DNA of 64,000 nt, from positions 44,774,695 to 44,838,694 of the forward strand of contig CM055872.1 in NCBI GenBank assembly GCA_029582165.1, in the 5' to 3' direction. Both the position numbers and the translations under genes were made by a program. Below, one piece after another: positions 46,761 through 57,529 of the stretch (position 1 is its first letter; each line of letters opens with the position of its first letter). Source of the stretch: Portulaca oleracea (taxonomy: Eukaryota; Streptophyta; Magnoliopsida; Caryophyllales; Portulacaceae). Below the pieces are notes generated by a model. The model made no database searches. It was not told where the DNA came from and was given only the letters and a program-made list of their open reading frames with translations.

Positions 46761-48049
46761 TGACACAAAGACACTACTATTATGGCCATAATCCTAGAAC
46801 GACACATAAGTAATGACCCAAGTAAGACACAAGAACAAACTCAAATATTCTCTCTTGAAGGTAAGTAAATCATAATAGTCTACAAGATAAACACCCACCA
46901 GGCATGAGTACATTTTTCATCATAATACTTAACATGCCTACTGATTTCAAGGCACAGTATATATTAATTTCACAATTTATAATTCCACTTAGCACACAAA
47001 CAAGCTCAATTTACCCCAATTAGGCATATATATTCAAAACTCTATGACTCTTAAAATAAATATCCTAAATTCTTGAAATCTTAAACATACATACTGTATA
47101 CCATCCAGAATATACAATAAAATTTATAGACATGAAATTCAAATACATAATTAACAAAAAAATCACACAATTTCATCAAATTTGAACTGAAAAACTGGGC
47201 AGTTTCACTCTAAAATTCACTCACAAAATACAACTCCAACATTCATGAAACTTCACAAGTTATCTAATAGTATCTCAAACCTACAGTAAAAATTTGGTTC
47301 AATTTAGACATGCCAATAATTCAAGAAAAATCAAACAGTGGCTTTGTTACTATTCATATGAATTTTCTCACAATATTCATCCATAATTTTTGTTCTCCGA
47401 ACCCTAAAAGTCAAAAATCAATCATCATCTAATGCATGCAAACTCGGATTCACATCATAACCAACAAATTTCATTCAACCCACAAAATCAAACAATTTAA
47501 AACATGCAATTTAGGGGTGAGTTTCTAAGTGCTCAAATTAGAGTTTTCTACTCTTTTAAACCTTAAAAATAACTCAAATTCATGAATTCAATCTTCAATT
47601 TCAACTTGAAACAGAAAAATTATTCTTCACTAACCAATTTTAATCAAAGAGAAGACAACAATTGCTCTCCTAATTGAAGAATCAAAGCCCTAATCTTCTT
47701 CTTCCTCCTCTTATTCTTGTTCTTCTTCTCTCTCTACCCCTCTCTTTCTTTCTCTAAAATGTGTGAGTGTGTGTTATACACTTATACATGATAAACTCAG
47801 CCTCTTCCCTTAATTGTGTTTTGCTTTTCTTTTCTCCTTCTCTTTTCCTTTTCCTTTTCCTTTTCCTTTTATTCTTTCTTATTCACTATTTTTTTCAACT
47901 CCTATTTACTAACAAAGAATTAATTACTACTACAAGAAACTAACACAATTAAAATAACACATCAATATGTCGCACAAACATAATTTTAGAAACTTAAATA
48001 AACCATAGCGTCAAAGTTAGTTAGTTAAAAAAAAAGGCAGGGTGTTACA

Positions 48050-48328
48050 TACACTCTCCTCTCTTGTTCTTGTTGTGTTTGATTTTTTTTTTGTGGGTTA
48101 AGTTTAGCCATCATTTTAGTTTGGCATGTGTTGTGAGATACTTGTGACAATGCAATAAGAAGGCGAATAGAAGGAGCTTTTGAATAATATGGAGTTGTGC
48201 AAGGATTTTACCGGAAGATAGACACAAATTAAGGAAATGGAAAATGATAGATGACCTGTGTTTTTGATGCAATAGATGTATAAGCTTGCTTTTGCTGCTT
48301 CTTTGCTCGGATATGGTCCGAGTGTGGG
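48050..48328. other. Spacer between two LTRs
   Basis: Host sequence predating the insertions; T-rich then purine-rich. No coding region recognised. Confidence 0.35.
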
Positions 48329-49707
48329 TGATAACTGTTATTTATGACTATGTGTTTAGGGGTTTTCAATAGTGAATTAGGGATAGTTTTGAGTGTGAAC
48401 CATGATTTATATTCTGATTTCCCTACTACACTTGGTGTTGTTGTTTTTGATGCAAATTTGTAGGTTTTGAGGCCAAAACACCAACTTTCTCTCAACTTCA
48501 GCCAAGAGTAAAGACACCACGGGCCTCTACATGTTAAACCCAGACCGTGACACCAATTTAGGACGGAATGAAGCTTGGAATGCCTGGCCAGAGGCCACCA
48601 CGGTCTGCCCGTGGTGAGCCCCACGAACCGTGGTGTACGGACTCTACAGAATGTACGGACCGTGGCAGACTTCCTGTGTAGGTCGGTTGTTTTCGCGAGT
48701 AGAAAAAGAAGCAAGCGGCGATTTTTCGTCATTCATTCATTATCTACATTTTTCCTTCGTTCTTTGGCCGTCAAGGAGAGAAAAGAGAGCCCTAATACTC
48801 CTATTCGACTCCTCTTCTCCACCATCAAGATTCAAGACCGAATCGATTCAAGAGAAACCAAGATCAAGATTCGCAAAGGAAAGGAGCGACGTTCGCGGAG
48901 AAGGTTCCACTCCGGGATCGAAAGACTCAACGTTTTGTATTCTTCGCAATTTTATTCTTTCTTTTTTATTTCCTTCTTAGTTTTGAGATTCGATTATGAT
49001 GTTTGGAACTTGTTTCGTGCTTTTCTTGAACATGAGTTAGTAGTTCCTTTGAATTCTAGGGTTTTACAACCCGAAACAATGTTGTTTGATTGAACGTCCT
49101 AGTTTGTACATGAATTCTTGATTTGAATCAATAGAAGGTTGTGTTTGCCATGTTCATGTGTTTTCTTTGAGCGCTCGAATACTCATAATTTGAGATTAAC
49201 CTGAGAAGCACTAAAAGGGTAATTAGGATAATTTGACTACCAACCTTTCTACCTAGTTTTGTGAAATTTGAGAAAAGAATAGCGAACTAGGGAACCTTTT
49301 TGATAACCAGAATATTTGAGTCCTTCAACTTTGATTAACTTGAAAAGCATACGAAAGTTGTAATTTAGGTTAATCGAGGTAATTCTATTAGAATCGAAAG
49401 AGAAGTAGAGTTCTTATGGTTATCGTTCTTGATTCGGCTTGAATGAATGATTGTGCAAGCTAAGTTTTAACATTCAAACTCGTTGTTAAGAAAACAATTC
49501 CCTAGAATTCTTTCTCCCTTGACTAAACTTTAGATTTATTTCCTTGCTTTATTAGTTTTTAATTAGTGTCTAAAAACCTTTTCAAAACCCAAAACCTGAT
49601 TAGCTTAGCAATCGCTTTAGAGATTATTTTTATGTGTTGCTAATTGAGTCCCTATGGGATTGACCTTGATGTGGTACTCTGTACACCGTGCGCTTACGGC
49701 CCTGTCA
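48329..49707 (+). mobile_element. Solo LTR of Athila/Tat-like Ty3 element, copy B
   Basis: TGATAACTGTT ... CGGCCCTGTCA, 1379 bp, the same family as 28063-29522 but opposite in strand. Flanks GTGGG and ATGGA agree only at three of five bases, so the target duplication is eroded or absent. Confidence 0.8.
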
Positions 49708-50345
49708 ATGGATAAGATATAAAACATACTTGGGGTGTCATTTTGGTGTTGTGTGGTTCGAGGGTAGGTGCGACCATTGCAATTTACTTTTGAGGATGGG
49801 TGTATTCGGTGTATATTTAGGGTTAAAGTAGGGTTATCGTATTCGTAGGGATGGTGTATAAGTAAACCGAAAATCAGTTTAGTAAGGTTTGTAATGACAA
49901 AACAGTAAGGCAATAACAACTAATTTAACCTAACTACGAAATCAAAACTATAATTTAACCTAGAAAACTGCAACATTAAAACTTGACTAACTAGAATGCA
50001 ATCGAACTGCTAAACTTGACAATGAAAACTATCAATGTAGTATTATCAATAACTAAAATAATCAAGGCGAACAGAGTATACCTGCAGTCTTCTCTTCACT
50101 CTACCTCCCACTGCGCTTTGAATAACAAAACCTCCGAACAAACAAGAAAAGCGTGATTTGGATTATTAAGACTGCCCGAATCCCGGTCTCGATTTGGGTT
50201 TTTCTGGGTTTGGACCGATCCAGACCGAAACCTGAAAGCATAAAAAACTTGGACCAAAGACCGGACCGGTTACCATTCGGTCCAGGTTTTAGGACCAAAT
50301 TTTTTGGGTCAAGCGGTCCGCACCGGATTATGAACAGTGCTAATT
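49708..50345. other. Spacer with GGACCGG-rich repeat
   Basis: No gene seen. About 50156-50340 holds repeated GACCGGACCGG / CGGTCC motifs like those of hAT-type nonautonomous repeats; no borders can be set. Confidence 0.4.
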
Positions 50346-50968
50346 GAGATGGCACAGGACAAAATGGTTTGTTCCTTTGTCAACGGAAGTATGCTTTGGA
50401 GATAGTGGATAAATGTGGTCTTTTAGGTGCAAAACCTGCAGCTTTTCCCATAGAGCAAAATCACAAGTTTGCCCTCGCTCAAGGAAAAGAATTACAAGAT
50501 CCAAGTTCTACAAGAGGCTTGTAGGAAGATTGATTTATTTAACCATTATCAGGTCATATCTCACATACGCAGTTCACATCCTTTTTCAATTCATGCAAAA
50601 CCTAAAGGAAGAACATATGGAAGCAGCGACAAAGATCGTCCGCTACATTAAGAGATCACCAAGGCAAGGAATTTCGTTGCCATGAGAATCTAACCTGCAA
50701 TTAGTTGGCTATTGTGATTTTGATTGGGGAGCCTGTCCAACTACACAAAATCCTTAATGGAGTACTTTGTCACACTTGGAAGAGCGCTTGTGTCATGGAA
50801 GACTAAGAAGCAATCTATAGTATTTCGTTCATCTGCAGAAGCAGAATATCGCTCTATGGCAACTGCGACTACATCTTCACTAAAGGGCTTTGTAGAGATA
50901 AGTTTCACTATCTCAAGTCCAAGTTGAACATTATTGACCCCCATGCTTCAACATGAGGCGGAGATTAA
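50346..50968 (+). pseudogene. copia RT/RNase H 3' fragment
   Basis: Encodes FYKRLVGRLIYLTIIRSYLT, then RSSAEAEYRSMA in other frames, the end of a Ty1/copia RT-RNase H. Multiple stops and frame changes; the 5' part is gone. Confidence 0.85.
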
Positions 50969-51262
50969 TGTATTAGTAGAATCCTAGTATGACTATTTAT
51001 CAGGTATTAATAGAGTATAATTTTGTTTACTATTTTATTAGTTTTCTAATTCTAATACCAATAGGAGCATGCTATTTACGTATTAGTATGACTATGTATC
51101 ATAGGAAACTAGAATTGTTATATATATTAGCAGAGTATTATTTGGTTTACTATTTTATTAGTTTCCTAATTCTAATACTATTAGGAGTAAGGCTCATGTT
51201 GCTTGCGCGTCAAACCATAAAAGTATATATATATATCATGTACTGATTATGAATGAAAAGCA
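50969..51262 (+). mobile_element. Probable 3' LTR of the copia fragment, with internal duplication
   Basis: TGTATTAGTAGAATCC follows a purine tract (CATGAGGCGGAGA) and the region ends near AATGAAAAGCA. Two copies of a roughly 110-bp segment (TAGTATGACTAT ... CTAATTCTAATAC) lie in tandem. The LTR borders are inferred. Confidence 0.6.
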
Positions 51263-51274
51263 GAAAAAAAAGGA

Positions 51275-51790
51275 TTTTTGGACGTTAATATATCAGACTT
51301 TTAGGGTATTGGACAATAATGCACTGAACTTTGAGGGGTGTCGGACCATAATGCACTCGAAACAATTTCAACGGGGCTGACTTGGTGGCGATCTTACGTG
51401 GCGGGCCGAGAAGATGAATATGCTAAATAATATCTAAATTTATGACATGTCAGCTAATTTACTCAAGCAAATGTGATTTTATACCACTACAACAAAAATC
51501 TCTCGCCGGAAACATGTTTAAACAAATGTGATTTTATGTTTTTTTTTTACTCTTTTCAAAGTTGATTCTCTTTGTTTACGTGTAGATTAGCTAACATGTC
51601 ATAAATTTAAATATTTTTCGATCAATTCATCTCCGTGCTACGTAGGATTGCCACCAAGTCATTATTACCAAAATCGTTGAGAGTGCATTATCGTTCAACA
51701 CCCCCAAACTACATTTTATTATTATCTAAGGTCAAAATTAGTACAATATTATCTAGTACCCAAAAAATTTAGTACATTAGCATCCAAAAA
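51275..51790. mobile_element. Long-TIR foldback element (MULE-like), copy 2
   Basis: Shares its long inverted ends with 24247-24798 (GGACAATAATGCACTGAACT, TTAGCATCC). The flanking 9 bp agree only weakly. Its centre carries a CACTA-type terminus (51485). It lies about 275 bp upstream of the PPR start. Confidence 0.7.
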
Positions 51791-52064
51791 TAAAAATTAA
51801 AAAAAAACTTTGACAATTTTTTTTTCTTCAAAATTTATCAGACTCTAGCACAACCAAACAAAATACCGACAACCAGGAGAGAACTCAAGGAAGCCGGAAG
51901 ACAGAAGGAGACGCCGCCCCACAACCACCGGTCAGTGAAAGGAAGGTTGCTCCATCAGTGATCCAAGAACCAGAAGAATCAGGGGACACACAAACGATGG
52001 AATTTTTTCAATTAAGAATATGACTGGTTATTGTTGAAGCTTTGAAGTAAAAGTGCATTGAAGC

Positions 52065-54225
52065 ATGAGTTGTTCTTCTATACTCCTCAAATCACTTCTG
52101 AAGACCCCATTTACCATAACTTCCCGATCCCAAGCCAAACAACTCCATGCCCAGATCATCAAACACAAAGGCCCCAATCCCCATCATCTCTCCACTCTTC
52201 TCTCCATCTACTCATCCCTCAATCTCTTACCTGAATCACTCGCTGTTTTCAATGTACTCCATACTCCTCCTTCTTTGGCTTGGAAATCCATTATTCGCTG
52301 CTATACTTCCCATGCTTTTCCTCTTCAATCCTTGCATTGTTTTAATCAAATGAGAGCTTCTGGGCTAAGAACTGATCATAATGTATTCCCATCTGTGGTC
52401 AAGTCATGTACTATGTTGAAGAGCTTAAAGCTTGGTGAATCTGTTCATGGCTGTGTTATACGACTTGGTCTTGATGCTGATATTTACACTGGCAATGCGC
52501 TTTTGAATATGTATTCCAAATTGTACGGACAGTGTTTTGGCGGGAGGTCGGGATATGCGCACTATGTGTTCGACAAAATGCCTGAGAGAAATTCTTGTGA
52601 TAATGGTGGTATTGGGTCACAGATAATTCAGAGTTGTAGGGAGAGTGAATTGGGTTTGCGGAAAAACAGTGTGCAGAAAGTGTTTGAGACAATGTCAGTT
52701 AGAGATATTGGGTCATGGAATACTGTTATTGCTGGAAGTGCACAACATGGGATGTTCATAGAGGCTTTAAGGATGCTAAGGGACATGGGAAATGCCAATC
52801 TAAAGCCTGATACCTACAGCCTTTCCAGTGTCCTTCCTGTGTTTTCTGAACTTGTAGATGTTGCCAAGGGGAAGGAGATTCATGGGTATGCTGTTAGAAA
52901 TGGAATTGATGCCGACTTGTATGTTGGGAGTGGCTTGATTGACATGTATGCCAAGTGCAATCGTGTAGAGGATGCGTACAAGGTGTTTATAATGTTGCCC
53001 CATCGCGATAGCATTTCATGGAATTCTGTCATTGCAGGGTATGTGCAAAATGGTCTCTTTGATGATGGCCTGAGATTATTTAAGGAAATGATAGCAGCTA
53101 AAGTGAAGCCGGTTGATATTTCATTTTCAAGCATCATCCCGGCTTGTGCTCATCTCACAACACTACGTTTGGGAAGGCAGCTGCATGGATACCTAATAAG
53201 ACATGGTTTTGGGGAAAATATGCTTATTTCTAGTTCGCTGCTGGACATGTATGCAAAGTGTGGCAATATCAAAATTTCAAGGTCCATTTTTAATAAGATG
53301 AAACTACATGACACTGTCTCATGGACAGCCATGATCATGGGCTATGCGTTACATGGGCGGGCTCATGATGCGCTATCCTTGTTCAACCAAATGGAAATTG
53401 AAACCCAACTGCGTTGCATTTGTTGCCGTTATAACTGCTTGTAGTCATGCTGGCTTGGTCGATGAAGCCCAGAGTTACTTCGACAAGATGATCCATGATT
53501 ATGGGCTGTCTCCACAACTGGAGCACTATGCTGCAATTGTTGACCTTCTTGGCCGAGCTGGAAGGTTGAAGGAAGCTTACGACTTTATCTGTAAGATGCC
53601 TGCTCCAACTGGTAGTGTTTGGGCTTCATTGCTAGCTGCTTGTAGAGTGCACAAAAATGTTGAAATGGCTGAACAGGTTGCCCAAGAATTATTCAAAATT
53701 GATCCCATGAACACAGGTGCTTATGTTCTCATGTCAAACATTTATTCGGCCGCTAAGAGATGGAAAGATGTAGCCACGGTGAGAAAAACCATGAGAAGAA
53801 AAGGTATAAAGAAGACACCAGCTTGCAGCTGGATCGAGGTGAAAAACAAGTTACATGCTTTTGTAGCCGGAGACAAATCTCATCCATGGTACAATAGGAT
53901 TAGAAAAGCTCTACAAGACCTATTAGAAGAAATTGAGAAACAAGGATATGTTCCTGACATAAGCGAGGTGCTTCATGATGTCGAAGAGGAGTATAAGAGG
54001 AATTTACTCTTTCATCATAGTGAGAAACTGGCTATAGCATTTGGCATCATAAGTACTCCAGAGGGATCTACTGTTTGTATCACCAAGAATATACGGGTTT
54101 GCATTGATTGTCATACCGCCATAAAATTCATTTCCAAAATTGTCAGGAGGGAAATTATTGTTAGGGATAATAGTCGGTTTCACCATTTCAAAGATGGTAC
54201 GTGTTCGTGTGGAGATTATTGGTAG
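52065..54225 (+). pseudogene. PLS-DYW pentatricopeptide repeat protein, frameshifted
   Basis: An intronless E/DYW-class PPR gene, of the type that binds organelle transcripts and directs C-to-U editing. ATG 52065 is followed by a short N-terminal region, then repeated PLS motifs (for example LLNMYSKL, SWNTVIAGSAQHGMF, LIDMYAKC, SWNSVIAGYVQNGLF). E domains then lead into a DYW domain ending CSCGDYW at 54222; its HSE (about 54019) and CIDCH residues are intact. It most resembles the Arabidopsis At3g23330-type protein. Near 53400 the frame shifts: reading runs out at 53444 while the PPR sequence continues from KPNCVAF in another frame. About eight bases appear missing where relatives have three residues before KPN. 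Total length would be about 720 residues. It may be a pseudogene or an assembly error. Confidence 0.9.
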
Positions 54226-55389
54226 CTCGATAAAAGCTGTCAAAGCAGTTTAAACCGAGTTTAGGGCTTAGGCTCTGCTGGACTGCTGGTGCCAATGTCC
54301 TTGATGCAAAAACTGTTGGAAGGGATTGCCTGGAATATTTGCCAGTTGAATATGGTCGAATTCAGTTATTTTAGGTACTCAAGTCTGCTGACATATAGCA
54401 CAATAACATTGACATTCGTGTGGATCCCGCCTAAGTAGGGTCTAAAGATGCATCTATAGGCGATGTTACCCTCGTAGTCGTAGGCAGAGAGACCAATTTT
54501 GACATTGTTGGATGGCCTCTGAGATTCAGCAGCAGAATGTAGCAGAGTTCAGCCCTTGGAGTTTCCAGTTTATGACAGATATCTGGAGTTTATACAAGTT
54601 TTATTAATTGTGTAATATTTTGGAGACAAGTACCACAGGAAATCTGGCAAGTATAGAGCAGCTTGAGGCCAGATGATCCATTCCCTTTACCAACAGCATG
54701 CCAAGGATGGTATGCTTTCTTGTATATAACCACATAATATGCTGGCATGGCGCCCTCAATGTGTGCTAATTTAGCTTCTTGAGCATACATACAGACTGCC
54801 TCCAATTTCGCAGTTGCTGCTATTGTGGTAGCTTACATCATTAACACAAGGTTATCTCTCCCACCCCCAACAATTTCACTGCTCCATTTTTGTTAAATCG
54901 TCGTACTTATTCATGTAAGTTGCACACAGTTGTTTAAGTGTGTTGGCTTTGATTAGGGTTTTCTATTTGTTCAGTTGAAGTTCTACTCGAACTCTGATGC
55001 GATTAATTGATCACTGGATTTTGTGCATTTGAGCGGAGATTGTGCCAAAAATTTTGAGTCCAAGGCAAATTCGTGTAGTTTGGCTTGATTAAAATTCCCC
55101 ATTTTTCAGATTGGCAACCGTCTACTTAGTGGTACTGTTCATAGTTACTCGGGACGGGATTTGATACGGTACGAGGAACGGGAATAAGGACCAGGGACGC
55201 AACCTAGAGTGAATTGGGTATGGAATAGAACGATATAGAGTACGTGGGACGATTAGACTTTATTAAAAAAAAAATTACATCCATAAGGAATATAAAAATT
55301 AGATAGCAATGGAGATTCTTTTATATTAAAAGCTTTTGATGTGCTATTGCTATATACCATTGTCATCTCACCTAAGATCCTCCAATTTG
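54226..55389. other. 3' region of the PPR gene and spacer
   Basis: Probable 3' UTR to about 54600. At 54428-54515 a stretch with CGCCTAAGTAGGGTCTAAAG and GTAGGCAGAGAGACC resembles plant SINE sequence. No other gene. Confidence 0.4.
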
Positions 55390-56700
55390 ACTTCGGAATC
55401 ATCTAAATAAGAGCTTTCACCATTGATGTCCCACGTCGTACTCGGTCCTTGCTTATAGGACTCCGTGATTGAAGCCGAATATTTGAGTGTACAAGTGCCA
55501 ATTTATCGGCTCTTGAAGAATTTAATCTATTCCTTTTGACATTATAAATATAGGAATAAGTACTCCAAATCCTTTCAGCGAAAGAAGAATTAATTGGTCG
55601 GGATAATACCTTTCTTGCTACTTTCAGGGTTTCTGATCCATAGGTAGACCACCAAGAAATCGGAAACATAGATATGACATCATTATCTGTGACATTTGTT
55701 TCAAATATGCCTTCTTTAGCTTGAAAAAAGGACATTTGAGTTTGCAAAAGCTTCCATACAACTTGCCAATTCTTTGAGATACTTCTAGCACCCCATTGAC
55801 CACTTCCTTGTCTAATGGGTAGACTTCTCGGGACACCAACTGGAGTAGGAGATTGAATGTAGCCAGTGTCTTAAAATCGAGGATTAAGTGTATACCCGAG
55901 GCAATGTAATGGGATATTCATTTTTTCCCATCTAGCCAACATAATCTCCTCCATTTATGATAATCAGAAGAGTATTTGATGTTCTGCATAGTATCTCTGA
56001 CATGCCAAATCATGCAATCCATATTCTCATAAATATCACCCATCTTTTGACCTTCCCCATCAGCAAATTTAATCATGAGAAATGTTAGCTTTGTTATAGC
56101 CAATACAATATCAACTTCAATGCAAAAGTTGTCATTAACTGTTGTTTCAATAACTTGTGCTCCCTTAAAAGTTTGAACGGATGGTTTCATCACCAATCTT
56201 CACCTTGTCCTTCTAAGCTCTAAGAACAACTATTGTAGCAAGTGCTTCCCGACATGAGGCCAATCTTTGAAGAAGTAACGTGATGCAAAACGAGTTTTGG
56301 CTACCTTTAGCAAATCAAGTGCAGGCTAAGTTCTAAAAATAGCATGGACATTTGTGTGATTCAAGAAGTATTTTTCGCAATGTTTTCCCGTCTTGTATGT
56401 ATCATGCATCCAATCAAATGCCACACTAAAATCTTTAGAAGTTAAATTTAGGGTTGTACTACACATAGAGACCAGAAAATGTACTTATATACTTTTTCTA
56501 TCTCTTTTATAACAGCCTTGCAATTTGCTGCATTGTTTGTCACTACTTGTAGCACATTTGTTGGCCCAACCTCTCCAATGGCCTTTAGCAAAAATTTTGC
56601 AATAGCGACCCCTGTTTTCTTAATTCCAGAAAAGTCTTCTACATGTAAGAACATCGAGCCTCTACTATTTGAGGCTATCACATCGATGAGAAGCTAATGT
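55390..56700 (-). pseudogene. hAT transposase remnant
   Basis: Three minus-strand segments in order: a DUF659-like part (DFSGIKKTGVAIAKFLLKAI and VTNNAANCKAVI near 56500-56650), a middle part (55918-56196) and the dimerisation domain (SWWSTYGSETLKVARKVLS, then ERIWSTYSYIYNVKRNRLNS, near 55500-55650). Stops and frame changes separate them. The catalytic region is decayed; no terminal repeats were found. Confidence 0.85.
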
Positions 56701-57529
56701 CGTACGTTTGACCATACATCTAAAATGATGGACATCCATTGAGTGTACAACGTATCCTTCAACGATGACAAGTACTTCTCGACATTTCATTTGCATTCAA
56801 GAAATTATCTCTCTTCAAGAATACAACTAAAAGAAACTATCTCTCTTTAATGGGAATGAACCATATGTTGGTTTTTTGAAGAGTTCAACCAATTTATTGA
56901 TGAGAGATCATTTCTTGAAGGTGTATTCTCAGAGAGTTTTACTATATTTATTTTTTAGTTGTCTATAAATAAAGTTTTTACTTACCAATGATTACTTATA
57001 TCAAAAAGTTATAATGATTATTGTTTAAGAACCAATGTAACTTTTCTTTAAGAAAAACTACAAAGTATGCAATTTAGTTATCTAATTGTTGGGTTTTCGG
57101 AAAGAATGAATCAAATAAATGAGACGTTGAGAAGGAGTTTTCACCGTTGAAGGATATGTGGTATAAAATGAGTTGTATAATTTAATCTTCAATTACGAAG
57201 ACTTGATCCAAGGCTCCTATATGTCTCATCTCTATATAGGGATGACAATGGGTCGGGTTTGGGGCAGGTAGAGCCGTACCCTTACCCTACCATATTTAGC
57301 AGGTATAAAATACGAGTATCCTTACCCTACCCACCGGGTAATGCAGGTATAGTGGGTATGATTCGGGTATAGTTGAAGATTAAATTATACAACTCGTTTT
57401 ATATTCATATGTACAAATAAGTAGGTTATTTTCGAATATAATCATATTAGTGATAAAAAGAAAATATTATATGAAGATTCCTATTAGAAAGAGAAAAATT
57501 GGACAACTATCATGCCAAAATACATATAA
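56701..57529. other. AT-rich spacer
   Basis: No gene. About 57240-57360 repeats CCCTACC and GGGTA motifs (a nonautonomous transposon-like patch). Confidence 0.4.

Larger units (their letters stand above)
42210..48049 (-). mobile_element. Tekay-like solo LTR, split by another LTR
   Basis: On the minus strand it starts TGTAACACCCTG (48049) and ends CTTGCGGCGTTACA (42210). About 2.6 kb remain after removing the inner LTR 42972-46219. A TATA-like region and CT-rich leader around 47700-47800 support minus orientation. Flanks TTCGC and TACAC match poorly, so the solo status is probable, not proven. Confidence 0.65.
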
